From Lachnospiraceae bacterium (GTDB lineage: Bacteria; Bacillota; Clostridia; Lachnospirales; Lachnospiraceae), in contig CAAGDV010000030.1 of the NCBI GenBank assembly GCA_900768755.1, positions 1 through 64,000 of the forward strand: a stretch of 64,000 nucleotides of DNA, in the 5' to 3' direction. Shown piece after piece: positions 1-10,200 of this stretch (positions are counted from its first letter, which is position 1; each line of letters starts with the position of its first letter). The notes below the pieces were generated by a model. It had not been told where the DNA came from. It made no database searches and saw nothing but the letters and a program-made list of their open reading frames with translations. The position numbers were made by a program, and so were the translations under genes.

Positions 1-1302
1 CGATTATTTGAAGCCTTTACACAGGTGGATCAGACCAAAAATTATGGCAAAGAAGGTACAGGTCTCGGTCTTGCTCTGGTAAAAGGCTACTGTTCTCTTA
101 TGAACGGCAGTATACGCGTTGAAAGTGTCTATGGAGAGGGTTCAACCTTCATTGCAACAATAGAGCAGGTTGTTGTGGATTCGTCGCCGGTTGATGTTAA
201 CCTTATTCAGTCCCATCAAATTAAAGACGATTTTTCTCTGGGAACATTACGTGTGCACGACGTGGATGCCTTGATTGTGGATGACAATCCGATAAACTGC
301 AAGGTAATTTCGAAAAGCATGGAATACTATGGTATGAATGTTGATGTGGCAGCCAGCGGTTCGCAGGCCATCACTATGTGTGAAAGCAAGCATTATGGCC
401 TCATCTTTATGGATCAGATGATGCCGGAAATGGACGGAATCGAAGCCATGAAACGAATACATAAACTCAATGATTACTATGCTTCCTCCGAGCATTGTAA
501 GATTATAGCCCTCACAGCAAATGCCATCTCCGGAGTGCGCAAAGAGCTTTTGGCAGAAGGCTTTGACGAATATCTGTCAAAACCAATTAACTTCCGTAAT
601 CTTGAGGCAATACTTCAAAAATTCCTGCCACAGGATGCCCTGGAGTACACGAAATCCGATAATAAAACAGCCGGCACCCACTCCTTAGATTCTGCTCAAA
701 CAGACAGTCCATCTGAAGCTGCACTTTCAGCCATGCTTCCCGATGTGAATATTCACGACGGAATCACCTATTGCGGCGGCAAGATTGAAAATTACCTGGA
801 AATCCTCCAGATAATGTACCAAGAATCCCAAAACCAGCTTATCACACTCAATAAGCATTATGAATCAGAAGACTGGAAAAACTTTACCATATTAGCCCAT
901 GCAATGAAGGGCTCCTGCTATAATATCGGTGCCAAGAGCTTAGGTGACATTGCAAAAACTCTTGAAACCGCAGGAAAAAATGAAGACATATCCTATATCA
1001 GTTCTAATTTGCAGGCGTTTGAAAATGAATACCGGAAGCTGCTGCAAACATTTAATAATGTTTTCCAAAAATATAACCTTACTGATGAGCCTTCCCCCGA
1101 CACAGATACACCAAATCAGGTTGAGTCGATTCTAAAGGACTTCAAAAAAGCTGTTGCGGATTATGATTTTGCCACTGCCACGGCACTGCTTGAAAAAGCC
1201 CACTCCGCTCCTGACGCCAGCAATTATGCCGATTTACTGAATCAATTGGATATTCTGATGGACACACTGGATATAGAGCAGATTATATCTCTTATCCCAT
1301 GA
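1..1302 (+). CDS. Hybrid sensor histidine kinase, C-terminal part (ATPase end, receiver, HPt)
   Basis: The reading frame is open from the first base, so the gene starts outside the window. The first residues are the end of a histidine-kinase ATPase domain, with the G2 box GTGLGLALVKG. A receiver domain follows, with the acidic pair in LIVDDNP, the phospho-acceptor Asp in LIFMDQMMPEMDG (about residue 138 of the visible part) and the conserved Lys in LSKPI. A histidine phosphotransfer (HPt) domain follows, with its His in AHAMKGSCYNIGA (about residue 300). The architecture is that of a multistep phosphorelay kinase acting at the membrane, but the sensor part is not visible, so the signal is unknown. 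The C-terminal 70 residues are helical and unassigned. A hairpin follows the stop codon directly. Confidence 0.93.
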   Translation, partial: RLFEAFTQVDQTKNYGKEGTGLGLALVKGYCSLMNGSIRVESVYGEGSTFIATIEQVVVDSSPVDVNLIQSHQIKDDFSLGTLRVHDVDALIVDDNPINCKVISKSMEYYGMNVDVAASGSQAITMCESKHYGLIFMDQMMPEMDGIEAMKRIHKLNDYYASSEHCKIIALTANAISGVRKELLAEGFDEYLSKPINFRNLEAILQKFLPQDALEYTKSDNKTAGTHSLDSAQTDSPSEAALSAMLPDVNIHDGITYCGGKIENYLEILQIMYQESQNQLITLNKHYESEDWKNFTILAHAMKGSCYNIGAKSLGDIAKTLETAGKNEDISYISSNLQAFENEYRKLLQTFNNVFQKYNLTDEPSPDTDTPNQVESILKDFKKAVADYDFATATALLEKAHSAPDASNYADLLNQLDILMDTLDIEQIISLIP

Positions 1303-1303
1303 A

Positions 1304-1342
1304 AAACAGCCCATAACAACGCTGCGCTCCTATGGGCTGTTT
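1304..1342 (+). terminator. Rho-independent terminator after the hybrid kinase
   Basis: A 12-bp perfect stem (1304-1315 with 1331-1342) begins two bases after the kinase stop codon. Its outer A/T pairs provide a short U-rich end on either strand, so it may also stop minus-strand transcription. Confidence 0.8.
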
Positions 1343-1372
1343 CATAGAAGTATATTGCAAATAAATATACAG

Positions 1373-1400
1373 AAAAACCGGAAACACATTGTCTCCGGTT
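1373..1400 (-). terminator. Terminator of the tRNA-Val/tRNA-Met unit
   Basis: On the minus strand a hairpin (1376-1382 with 1394-1400, stem AACCGGA/TCCGGTT) is followed by a run of T. It lies just past the 3' end of tRNA-Met. Confidence 0.7.
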
Positions 1401-1406
1401 CTAAAG

Positions 1407-1480
1407 TAGCGAGAAAGAGATTCGAACTCCCGACACCATGGGTATGAACCATGTGCTCTAGCCAACTGAGCTATCTCGCC
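1407..1480 (-). tRNA. tRNA-Met (anticodon CAT), probably elongator
   Basis: The minus strand folds into a complete cloverleaf. The acceptor is GGCGAGA/TCTCGCT with a terminal G-U pair, the D arm is of the GCTC...GAGC type, the anticodon stem CATGG/CCATG encloses loop TTCATAC, and the T loop is TTCGAAT. The 3' CCA is not encoded. The first pair is G-U, unlike initiator tRNA. Elongator Met is favoured, but a CAT anticodon also occurs in the lysidine-modified Ile tRNA. Confidence 0.93.
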
Positions 1481-1498
1481 ATATTAAATTGAAAGGTA

Positions 1499-1571
1499 TG
1501 GGGCCTATAGGGCTCGAACCTATGACCCTCTGCTTGTAAGGCAGATGCTCTCCCAGCTGAGCTAAGACCCC
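1499..1571 (-). tRNA. tRNA-Val (anticodon TAC)
   Basis: The minus strand gives a 73-base cloverleaf. The acceptor GGGGTCT pairs with AGGCCCC, the anticodon stem TCTGC/GCAGA holds loop CTTACAA (anticodon TAC), and the T loop is TTCGAGC. CCA is not encoded in the gene. It is the first tRNA of a two-tRNA transcript ending with tRNA-Met. Confidence 0.95.
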
Positions 1572-1606
1572 ATATTCAGCGCGGTTCATTGTCAACCCGC
1601 TCTGCC

Positions 1607-1635
1607 ATTATATTATCTGGAAAAGCTTTTGTCAA
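1607..1635 (-). promoter_or_regulatory. Consensus sigma-A promoter of the tRNA pair
   Basis: On the minus strand TTGACA (1630-1635) is separated by 17 bases from TATAAT (1607-1612), a full match to the consensus. It sits immediately after the stop codon of the preceding minus-strand gene and about 36 bases before tRNA-Val. Confidence 0.88.
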
Positions 1636-3102
1636 CTATTTTTTTATTTTAAATGCTCTATATGCCGTAAGTTCCATACATAACACGGAAATTATCGTGA
1701 AACTGCCAAGTATCAGTCCGGCAACAAAAGTAAATCTCACAGCCGGAGCATCTATATACACAATTGCCGCACACAGAAGGTAAAGAACAATATTGATTAC
1801 AAAATGAATCCTGTTGCCTTTGTTTCTGTCAGTGCTGTACGGCTGCATCACATAATACATAACAAGCCTGAATATTGTAAAAAACAGCGCGAGCACGATA
1901 ATTCCCACACAGACAGACACCAGTGTAATCCGGTCACACTCATCTTTTGCAATCATTCCCGCAATCATATATACAACCGAAAGCACCACCGCCGGAACCA
2001 TGTCGAACACCAGAAGGCATCTTAGTCTCTGGATAAAATTGTCCATCACATCGTTCTTTCTTCTGTATTCACTATGCGCCAAAAGTCTTACATCGCAGTC
2101 GTAATACATGTCCCTGCACAAATCACCGCTGACATTCATCGCCAGCATGATAAAAGGCAGCGCCGACATGGAATAACCGATGATTGTACCTATCATCTGC
2201 TGCTGACCGGCAGCTCCTGCGATGATTGCGGCAGCCAGTGCCAGAAAGCACATAATAATTCTTGCTCCCATCCTGCCCAGAATGTCTTTTTTGCGTTCCA
2301 CAAAAAACAGGCGGTTGATTCTCTGGTAGCTCTCTGATGAAAAATCCTCTTCCTCCTCAATGTGTCTGAGCTCCTCAAAAAGCGAACGCTCCTTCTCCGC
2401 CGGCTCCGCAAGACTCTCATCCTCGCACACCGTATTAAATATTCTTCCGTATCCGTGGTAATTCCATACATAATACATAAAAACCGATGAAACCACCATA
2501 AACAGGGTAAAAGTAGTCGTGTCAAAAAGAACCGCACCCGCATCCGGCACATATCCGATTGCGTACGGAACATAGTATGCGGCGAGGATTGAAAACACCA
2601 TAACCGTAATGTCCGCGCCCTTAATCATCGATACGCTCTTACCCAGCGCCCGATACATAAGTATATTAAAAGTATGCCCCATAAATCTCATAAGAACTAT
2701 CACGAGACTCAGATAGAACGCCTTGGCAAAATTCATTCCGAATATTGTAAAAGCAGGCATAAATGCAAAAAACTCATACAGCGAGCTCTCAAGTATCCTT
2801 CCGCGGAAAAAAGCAGATATGCCGGAAGGCCTGTTCTCCTTCGCCGCATCGGTATCGGAGTCCCGGCGAAAGATTACCGAATTGTTAATTGAGCCGCAGA
2901 TTCCCGACATAATGAGCGCAAAATAAATATAAGAATTGTTAACCGGGTAAGCGTCCGCACCGCCCGGCATAAATCTTGCAAACAGATACCTCGGAAGCAT
3001 CATAAAAAGTGCAACATATGCTGTCGAAAGAGCAAGCTTAACAACATACTTTGCTCCATACTTCAATATAGGCCTGTCCGTCTGCGTAAAAAATCTACCC
3101 AT
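1636..3102 (-). CDS. Uncharacterised multi-pass membrane protein
   Basis: I do not recognise the family. The 488-residue protein has about 12 hydrophobic stretches. Several lie in the first 230 residues, followed by a charged cytoplasmic loop rich in Glu and Ser (about residues 230-270, containing FEELRHIEEEEDFSS), then further segments to a KIKK tail. The overall plan, two halves of membrane segments with a charged middle, resembles orphan ABC-type permeases of Lachnospiraceae, but no ATPase gene lies beside it. The start is supported by GGAGG five bases upstream. It is monocistronic: the consensus tRNA promoter begins at its stop codon. Confidence 0.8.
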   Translation of the reverse strand: MGRFFTQTDRPILKYGAKYVVKLALSTAYVALFMMLPRYLFARFMPGGADAYPVNNSYIYFALIMSGICGSINNSVIFRRDSDTDAAKENRPSGISAFFRGRILESSLYEFFAFMPAFTIFGMNFAKAFYLSLVIVLMRFMGHTFNILMYRALGKSVSMIKGADITVMVFSILAAYYVPYAIGYVPDAGAVLFDTTTFTLFMVVSSVFMYYVWNYHGYGRIFNTVCEDESLAEPAEKERSLFEELRHIEEEEDFSSESYQRINRLFFVERKKDILGRMGARIIMCFLALAAAIIAGAAGQQQMIGTIIGYSMSALPFIMLAMNVSGDLCRDMYYDCDVRLLAHSEYRRKNDVMDNFIQRLRCLLVFDMVPAVVLSVVYMIAGMIAKDECDRITLVSVCVGIIVLALFFTIFRLVMYYVMQPYSTDRNKGNRIHFVINIVLYLLCAAIVYIDAPAVRFTFVAGLILGSFTIISVLCMELTAYRAFKIKK

Positions 3103-3162
3103 CTCATCCTCCGTAATCAGTCATCTGCTTTTTTATTGTATCTCATAAGCAAAATTTTGTAA

Positions 3163-3191
3163 ATGACAAATCCGCATGTCTGTGCTACAAT
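3163..3191 (+). promoter_or_regulatory. Promoter of the PAP2/EamA pair
   Basis: ATGACA (3163-3168), a 17-base spacer and TACAAT (3186-3191) precede the PAP2 gene, each one mismatch from consensus. Confidence 0.65.
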
Positions 3192-3221
3192 ATCTTCATT
3201 CTGTAGTAGGAGGAAATACAT

Positions 3222-3860
3222 ATGAAATCTTTGTTCAAAAGATACTGGCACATACTTTTCGGCCTGTATGCATTCATATATATGCCATGCTTTGCATATC
3301 TCGAAAAAACCGTAACCACCGACTACAACCTGATACACTGCCGGCTTGATGAGCTTATTCCTTTCTGCGAATATTTCATACTGCCCTATCTGTTCTGGTT
3401 TGTCTTCGTTGCTGTTGCCTGCGTATACTTTTTCTTCAAATCGCAGGGCGAGAGCGTCAGAATGTTCTCGTACCTCATAGTCGGAATGAGCATTGCGGTT
3501 GCAACCTTTTTCATATACCCGAACGGTCTCGGAGATTTCAGGCCACGCGAATTTCCGAGGGAGAATTTCTGCACCGACCTTGTAAGGTTCATATACGGTG
3601 CGGACACTTCGACCAATGTTTTGCCGAGTCTTCATGTGTACAACACACTCGTGATTGTCGTTGCGGTGTTTGAATCCCGCACTTTCGGAAAACATAAGAC
3701 GCTTGTGCGTATCATAGTGTCGGTTATTGCCGTGCTAATCTGCGCGTCAACGATGTTTCTTAAGCAGCACTCCGTATATGACGTCATTGCGGCCTTTGCC
3801 CTTGCCGCCGTACTGTACCCGGTATTTTACAAAATACCGTTTTTTGCAAAACTCAAATAA
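3222..3860 (+). CDS. PAP2-superfamily membrane phosphatase
   Basis: This 212-residue integral membrane protein has about six hydrophobic segments and the split PAP2 acid-phosphatase signature: RP in DFRPREF (about 107-108), PSLH (135-138) and KQHSVYD (181-187). His138, His183 and Asp187 are the likely catalytic residues. Members of this family dephosphorylate lipid phosphates such as phosphatidic acid or undecaprenyl pyrophosphate at the membrane surface. The PSLH form is typical of the inositol-phosphorylceramide-synthase-like branch, so a lipid transferase role is also possible. AGGAGG lies 8 bases before the ATG. It is followed 45 bases later by an EamA protein on the same strand. Confidence 0.85.
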   Translation: MKSLFKRYWHILFGLYAFIYMPCFAYLEKTVTTDYNLIHCRLDELIPFCEYFILPYLFWFVFVAVACVYFFFKSQGESVRMFSYLIVGMSIAVATFFIYPNGLGDFRPREFPRENFCTDLVRFIYGADTSTNVLPSLHVYNTLVIVVAVFESRTFGKHKTLVRIIVSVIAVLICASTMFLKQHSVYDVIAAFALAAVLYPVFYKIPFFAKLK

Positions 3861-3905
3861 CCTGCGGACACATCGCCGCAGTATGATAAAAGAGGTGTAT
3901 CAGTC

Positions 3906-4319
3906 ATGTGGCTCGTATTAGCCATTTTGTCTGCGGTGTTTGCCGCACTCACCTCCATACTTGCCAAAATAGGCATCGATGGAGTCAATTCCAATCTTGC
4001 AACAGCCATAAGAACCATCGTGGTTGTAATCATGGCGTGGGTCATGGTATTTATCACAAACGCCCAGGGAGGAATTACGTCAATCAGCCGGAAAAGCTGG
4101 ATTTTCCTAATTCTGTCCGGGCTTGCCACCGGCGCGTCATGGCTGTGCTATTACAAGGCGCTCCAGATGGGCAATGCCTCAAAGGTTGTGCCCATAGACA
4201 AGATGAGCGTGGTCCTTACGCTCATTCTCGCCTTCATATTTCTGCACGAGAAGATGTCAGTCAAATCAGTCATCGGCTGCGTATTGATTGCGGCAGGAAC
4301 ACTGTTGATGGTTCTCTAA
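3906..4319 (+). CDS. EamA-type half-size transporter
   Basis: This is a 137-residue protein of five predicted membrane helices matching a single EamA repeat, including the helix 4-5 region LTLILAFIFLHEKMS that is typical of the family. Full drug/metabolite transporters have two such repeats (about 300 residues), so this one must work as a dimer. The substrate is unknown. It follows the PAP2 gene with its own ribosome binding site (AGAGG) and ends before a bidirectional terminator. Confidence 0.88.
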   Translation: MWLVLAILSAVFAALTSILAKIGIDGVNSNLATAIRTIVVVIMAWVMVFITNAQGGITSISRKSWIFLILSGLATGASWLCYYKALQMGNASKVVPIDKMSVVLTLILAFIFLHEKMSVKSVIGCVLIAAGTLLMVL

Positions 4320-4335
4320 AACAGCTTCTAGACAT

Positions 4336-4364
4336 AAAAAAGCCCTCCGGCGGAGGGTTTTTTT
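4336..4364. terminator. Bidirectional terminator between convergent genes
   Basis: Stem CCCTCC/GGAGGG (4343-4348, 4352-4357) has a three-base loop. It is flanked by six A on the left and seven T on the right, so it works in both directions, for the EamA gene and for the minus-strand glycosyltransferase gene. Confidence 0.9.
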
Positions 4365-4378
4365 ATGTTCCGGATATC

Positions 4379-5398
4379 TTAATTGAATCCAAAAATCTTC
4401 TGCACAATATTATATCCCAGCTTGGATACCTTTCTTCCGAACTTTCCGGGAAAATTCATCCAGATACCCAGAATTGAGAAGCGTACTTTACGCCACAGCT
4501 TTCTGTCTTTTTCCTTGAGATAATCCCACAATTCTTTTTTCTTAACGAGGTTCTCCTCGCTCTTTGACATAATGCAGAGAATGGAAGATACCGTCATTAC
4601 GATTGTGAGATGGTTCTTCATATACGCCGCGCATTTCTTGCTGTCAATGACGCTGCTGTTATAATCCCTGATAAGTATTCTTGTGACAAAAATCTGCTGG
4701 TCAAGCCGCTTTATCATTATGTCCTCATGTACCGACTGGTCCTCGCGGCCGATGAAATACCAATAGAAATTGACATCAAGGTAATACATCACCTTCACAT
4801 ACGGAAGCGGATAGAACACAAAAATATTGTCCACATAGAACGTGTGCTTCGGCAATTTCAAATTGCACTCGCGCAAAAGCTCTGTGCGGTAGATAACCGA
4901 ATGCATCAGAATGTATTCAGTGTTTCTGAAATGTCCGACTTCGTCCCATGTAAAATATGTATCCACCGGGAGAACGCCTGTGTATTTCATGACCTTCTTG
5001 CGTCTGGTTCCAACCTTGTCATACACATAGTTGGACAGGAGCATATCGAGTCTTCGTTCCTCTATTACCGACTTACGGAGCACGTCAAGAACCTTCATGT
5101 AGGCATCCTTGGCAACCCGGTCATCGCTGTCTACCACCTTAAAATATGCGCCCGAGGCTTCCCTTAATCCCGTATTGACAGCGTCTCCGTGTCCGCCGTT
5201 GGGCTGATGGATAGCCCGGATTATCGTAGGGTATTTTGCTGCATACTCGTCTGCAATCCGCGCAGTATCATCTTTTGAACCATCATCAACAATTATTATC
5301 TCAACCTCTTCTCCGCCCACGAGAAGAGAATCGATACATTTATGCATATAATCCTGCGAGTTATAACAAGGTACAGCTATAGTCAGTAACTTATTCAT
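4379..5398 (-). CDS. Family 2 glycosyltransferase
   Basis: The protein is 339 residues long. The N-terminal GT-A fold shows the opening AVPCYNSQDYMHKCIDSL, the nucleotide-binding Asp pair in IIIVDDGSKDDT (about 35-45) and the metal-binding D-x-D equivalent in FKVVDSDDR (about 90). The C-terminal 130 residues are specific and of unknown role, with no convincing membrane helices. Such enzymes transfer a sugar from a nucleotide-sugar to a surface glycan or teichoic-acid-like polymer in the cytoplasm. It is the last gene of a minus-strand set with a CPBP protease and an Mrp ATPase (gap 16 bases). GGAG lies 9 bases upstream of the ATG. Confidence 0.92.
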   Translation of the reverse strand: MNKLLTIAVPCYNSQDYMHKCIDSLLVGGEEVEIIIVDDGSKDDTARIADEYAAKYPTIIRAIHQPNGGHGDAVNTGLREASGAYFKVVDSDDRVAKDAYMKVLDVLRKSVIEERRLDMLLSNYVYDKVGTRRKKVMKYTGVLPVDTYFTWDEVGHFRNTEYILMHSVIYRTELLRECNLKLPKHTFYVDNIFVFYPLPYVKVMYYLDVNFYWYFIGREDQSVHEDIMIKRLDQQIFVTRILIRDYNSSVIDSKKCAAYMKNHLTIVMTVSSILCIMSKSEENLVKKKELWDYLKEKDRKLWRKVRFSILGIWMNFPGKFGRKVSKLGYNIVQKIFGFN

Positions 5399-5414
5399 AA
5401 TCTACTCCATAAAA

Positions 5415-6344
5415 TTATACTTCTGAATTATTATTTACCGGCTCCACCTTCACCGTTTTGTGCACATAATACACAAGCGCTGCTGATATAATCAGTGTAG
5501 CGGCTACAACAGCAAGCAATATTCCGACAGAAAATTCATAATCCTCGGGCACCACGTTGGTAATCACCACGGAAACCAGGTTAGCTCCCGCATGAAGTGC
5601 AACCGGTATCCAGATAGTTTTGAATTTCTCATAAACATACGCAAACAAAAGTCCCAAAATGAAAGCGTATACAAACTGGATAAAATTGCCGTGTGCAAGG
5701 CCGAAAATGGCGGCAGAAATCACCGCTGCCCACACGGGCTTTACAAGCACCCGGATACGCTTATATATAAGTCCTCTGAAAAGCAGTTCCTCAACCAACG
5801 GTGCAGCCACCGCGGTTGCAAGAATCTGTATTACAATTCCTCCGGAGTAAATAATATCGGCAACATCATTAAACGCCGCAAAAAGGTCAATAACATTCTC
5901 CCTGCCGGTCAATGTCTTAATAATAATGTTAAGGAACTCCTGAAGCATACCTGCTCCCATCGACACAACGTAATTAATTCCTATCGCCGCTGCTGCTCCC
6001 AACAAAATAATCACAAAATAATATGCAGGATTAAAAGACGTAAATTTGACAGGTCGTCCGTACTGCACATCCCTTTTACGGTCCGCCCTCATCAGTACCA
6101 AAAATATCGGAACCAGAATTGCGCTTCTGGCAAGTGTAAGATATATGCTTACACTTAAGAGGAACCTCGTAGAATCCTCAATAAGCTCCGTAATATTCTC
6201 CACACTCAATCCGCCGTCTATACCCCGGAAAAAAATGTATCCGTACATCACAACTGTTTCCAAGAAAATATCCAGCCCGAAAAAAATCAAAAGCGGATAT
6301 ATCATTCTCCAAATCTGTATTCCGGTCTTCTCCCTGTTATTCAC
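5415..6344 (-). CDS. CPBP-family intramembrane metalloprotease (Abi/CAAX type)
   Basis: The protein has 309 residues and about eight membrane helices. The family motifs are present in order: EELLFRG (glutamate pair and arginine), then FGLAHGN, then ALHAGAN, which give the Glu and His ligands of the active-site metal. Bacterial members are proposed proteases of membrane-anchored peptides and often confer self-immunity to bacteriocins, but no peptide gene is evident here. The start codon is GTG, fixed by AGGAGG seven bases upstream. Confidence 0.9.
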   Translation of the reverse strand: MNNREKTGIQIWRMIYPLLIFFGLDIFLETVVMYGYIFFRGIDGGLSVENITELIEDSTRFLLSVSIYLTLARSAILVPIFLVLMRADRKRDVQYGRPVKFTSFNPAYYFVIILLGAAAAIGINYVVSMGAGMLQEFLNIIIKTLTGRENVIDLFAAFNDVADIIYSGGIVIQILATAVAAPLVEELLFRGLIYKRIRVLVKPVWAAVISAAIFGLAHGNFIQFVYAFILGLLFAYVYEKFKTIWIPVALHAGANLVSVVITNVVPEDYEFSVGILLAVVAATLIISAALVYYVHKTVKVEPVNNNSEV

Positions 6345-6353
6345 AAGAGCCTC

Positions 6354-7187
6354 CTAAAAATTATCAAAATAGTCAAGTCTGATGCTTACATCAGAAGCCT
6401 TTCCCGAATCAGCCGCCTCTGATATCTGTGGCAAAACCGGTATTTTGGCAATAACGGGCACCATAAGTTCTGCCGCCAGTTCGTCCACGCCGCTCTCGCC
6501 AAAAATCTTATGCTTCTCACCACAATGTTCGCATACATAATAGCTGTAGTTCTCAATAATACCAAGAACCTTTATGCCCATCTTCGCGGCCATGTCAAAA
6601 GCCTTCATCACTATCATTCTGACAAGCTCCTGCGGCGATGTCACAATCACAATTCCGTCAATCGGGATTGACTGGTACACGGTCAGAGGAATATCACCCG
6701 TACCGGGCGGCATATCGATGAGAAGATAGTCAAGTTCTCCCCAATGCACATCCGTCCAGAACTGCTTAATCACTCCCGAAAGCACCGGACCCCGCAGAAT
6801 AACCGCGTCCTCCTCCGAATCCAGAAGAAGATTCATGGACATTATTCTGATTCCTTCTTCGGAAACCGCAGGCTCCATGCCCATCTCGCTCCCCGAAACT
6901 TTTCCGGTCACACCAAACATTCTGGGAATTGAAGGTCCGGTCAGATCCGCATCAAGTATTCCGACTCTGTATCCCGCATTGGTAAGCTGTCTTGCGACAA
7001 TTGACGTCACGGTTGATTTGCCTACTCCGCCCTTTCCGCTGACAATCCCAATCACCTTTGAAATCTTACTGAATCCGTTCAAACTATCTTTGGAAATGCC
7101 GCAGTTTCCTCTGTCACTGCAGCCTGCGCAGTTTCTATCGCAACCATTATCAGACACCTTACATGTTCCTCCATCAATACCCTTCAT
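6354..7187 (-). CDS. Mrp/NBP35-type P-loop ATPase (Fe-S cluster carrier family)
   Basis: The 277-residue protein has a deviant Walker A motif (SGKGGVGKST), the DMPPGTGD switch region, and a C-terminal CEHC pair. An N-terminal Cys cluster (C-x6-C-x3-C-x2-C-x5-C) resembles the ferredoxin-like N-terminus of eukaryotic NBP35. Members bind and transfer iron-sulfur clusters in the cytoplasm. I chose the ATG at 7187. An in-frame TTG at 7205 would add six residues, and neither start has a strong ribosome binding site. It heads the set with the CPBP protease and the glycosyltransferase. Confidence 0.9.
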   Translation of the reverse strand: MKGIDGGTCKVSDNGCDRNCAGCSDRGNCGISKDSLNGFSKISKVIGIVSGKGGVGKSTVTSIVARQLTNAGYRVGILDADLTGPSIPRMFGVTGKVSGSEMGMEPAVSEEGIRIMSMNLLLDSEEDAVILRGPVLSGVIKQFWTDVHWGELDYLLIDMPPGTGDIPLTVYQSIPIDGIVIVTSPQELVRMIVMKAFDMAAKMGIKVLGIIENYSYYVCEHCGEKHKIFGESGVDELAAELMVPVIAKIPVLPQISEAADSGKASDVSIRLDYFDNF

Positions 7188-7275
7188 TATCGCGGCGAAA
7201 ACCAAATGCCGCCTGCGGCGTCGCTTGCTTTTCGCTCGCGTACATTATAACAAGATTTGTGTTCAAAAGCAATAA

Positions 7276-10200
7276 TCAATCTGTTTTATCAGTGTACCGC
7301 TCCGTCATGTTATGTATCACTTCTTTGATAAGCAGCGGGAATACCGGTTTTGTAATATAGTCGTTGCAGCCGTGTGCTTCAAATTCCTTGGAATTATCAA
7401 AAGCTTTGTCGGCGGTTATAAGCACCACCGGTGTCCGGTACGACTCCTTTATCAGTCTGACTATTTCCACGCTCTCCATATCATTCATGCACACGTCAAG
7501 CAATATCAGGTCAAATTTCTGGTGTTGCATAATCTGCAGTGCCTCACGGCCGCTGGTTGCAGACACAACATTGTACATCGCCTCATCCTGCATGATATTT
7601 TCGATGACTCTGTTGTTTTCCTCCTCATTATCAATCGTGAGTATATACTTCTGGGTGGTGTCCGACTGCCTCATTTCATAGGCTTTGTCCTCGTCAATCA
7701 TCTCCAGCATGATATCCGCTATCTTCGGGTCAAACTGCGTTCCCCTGCCATTTTCGATTTCGTTTCTCACGACCTCCTGGGGCAGCACATTTCTGTAGCT
7801 TCGGTTGCTTGCCATTGCATCATATGCATCCGCCACTGCCAGAATCCGTGCAATTTCCGGTATTTTCTCGCCTGCCAGCCCGTTAGGATATCCCTTGCCG
7901 TCATACCTTTCATGATGGTATTTTGCACCGATTGCGATGGAATTATCATCCGATATTCCGCGTAGAATGTGATATCCCGTCATCGGATGAATCTTGATGG
8001 TATTGTACTCCTCCTCTGTGAGCCGGCCGGGTTTGTTAATTATCTCGGCCGGAACACGGATTTTGCCCACATCGTGCAGAAGGCCGGCCCTGTATATCAG
8101 TTCCTGCTCGTCCCTATCCTTGCCAAGCCGTCCGGCAATCATAAAGGCATATTCCGCCACCCTCTTTGAATGTCCGCTGGTATACCTGTCCTTGGCATCC
8201 ACGGCCTCACTTAGCGCCGTAACCGTACGCGTAAAAATGTCCTTAATCTTTTTCTGCTGGAGACTTAATTCCCTCGTCTGTTCAAAAACTCTCTTTTCCA
8301 GTTCAATCTTGTTTTGCTCCAGTTCATTTTTTCTGATAACATAAAGCACCATGCAGACAATGTTAAAAATAGCGAACAGAAAAATCTCGACACATGCGCT
8401 CCAGAAATATATTTTAAAGATTGGTTCATCCCATGGGTGCATTTCTTTTTCCAGAATATATATTTTCTCGCGCAAAACCTTCGTTCCGGAATTGTCCAGT
8501 ATCTGCAGACAAATATGGTAGCTTGTAAAATCCGACTTTTGAAGCTGTATCGGCTGTACCTCATCCCAGTCCATGATGTCCGGATTGTCCTCCAGCTCCT
8601 GTACAAAAAATCTGACTTTGACATCAGAAAAAGCATAATTTCTTACGGAAGCGTGAACAGAGATACTGCCGGCGTCCTCCGGAGCGACATATGTACCTGT
8701 GCCATTCGGCTCCAATAAATTTCCGTTGCACTCCACGGAGCATATTCCAAACTTGAGGTTTGGCGGTGCTTCGGTCATTTCCTCGTCAAACACAATAACA
8801 CCGTTATTTGCACACAAAAACATCTGCCCGTCGCTGCCGATATAATTCCATGCGTTCGCGGTGAGTCCCGATAAAAGACCGTGAGCCGCGCTGTAAAGTA
8901 CCGGCTGCCCGATATTATCATTGCAAAGTTCGGACAGTTTTACCTTATACAGACCTGCGCTGCAGGTGACAAAAGCCTCACCGTCCTTGAGCATAATGTC
9001 ATAATTGTTAAAATACGGAAAGCTTGTCAGTTTTTTGACTGTTCCCGCCTCGTCGATATGGCAGAGGGAGTTGCTTGTCACAATCAGATACCCTTTGTTA
9101 CAGGGAATGATTCTGAGAATGATATTTGATGACAGCCCATCCCCAACGGTATAATTTCTGACCAGCTGATTCCCCGAAATCACGTAAATACCGCTTCCGT
9201 CGCTGCCAGCCCAGACATTCCCGTCCCAGCCTTCGGCAATGGAAAGTATCTGAGTGTTTCCAAGTCCGTTCTGTGCCGTGAGGGTCTCTGCGACCTCACC
9301 GTCTCTGATATAATTGATTCCGTCCGCGGTACCGGAAACAATTGTCCCGTCCTCTAACTCTGTGATGCACCTGAAGCGGTCGCTGGTTGTACGGTCAGCT
9401 GTCATATTGTAACCGCGGGTGCTGCCGTCATTCCGGTAACACCAGAGTCCGTTATAAGTGCATACCCATAACTGATTTGAGGAATCAACAAAAAGTGAAC
9501 GCACCCTGTATCCTTCGGTTTTCTTTGTGAGTCCGGAGGTTTTCGTGCTGTAATCCGCTCCATCCAGAATAATTAATCCGTCATCCGTACCGCAATAGTA
9601 GTCGCCATCGTATAATACAACAGCATTGACAACTCTGCCCTCGGCGTCGGAGTTGTCAAAAAGATTGTAAAACGGGCTTTCAGATAACTTCATTACTCCG
9701 TAATCCGAAGATGCTGCCCAGATATTGCCCTGATAGTCCTCATGGAAACATACAACGGAAGACGGAAAATCATCATAATACATTTTGTGAAAAACACCGT
9801 CTGTCTCAATGTATCCGAAACCCGAATCCAGAGCAACCCATATTCTTTTTCTGCTGTCCTCAAACAGGGTACATACAACGCTTGCTCCCAGTTCAATATT
9901 TTCCCGGACAAAAAGTCCTTCATCCGAGCTGTCCAATACAAAAAGCTCACCTGTCTCCGTTCCCACCATCAATCCTTTTGAGGTATCGGCAAGACAATAA
10001 TAAAAATATGAGCCAGAAACTCCCGATAGTGTCTTCATATTCTCCCCGTCCAAAGCATAAAGCCCGCCGTTATTATCAAGCACCACCAGAAGATTCTTAT
10101 AGACCACCATATACTTTGCAAAGAAAATATCGTGATTTAAAATCTCAATTGAATCATCACTGCCAAGCTTACAGATTCTGTCACTGGTTCCCACATAAAT

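Noticed and set aside
3117..3695. 192-codon minus-strand frame opposite the PAP2 gene
   Set aside because: It is an antisense shadow of the PAP2 gene, with no ribosome binding site and no recognisable protein features.
7200..7260. GC-rich inverted repeats upstream of the Mrp gene as a mobile-element end
   Set aside because: The repeats are short and imperfect, and no transposase or matching partner end is nearby.
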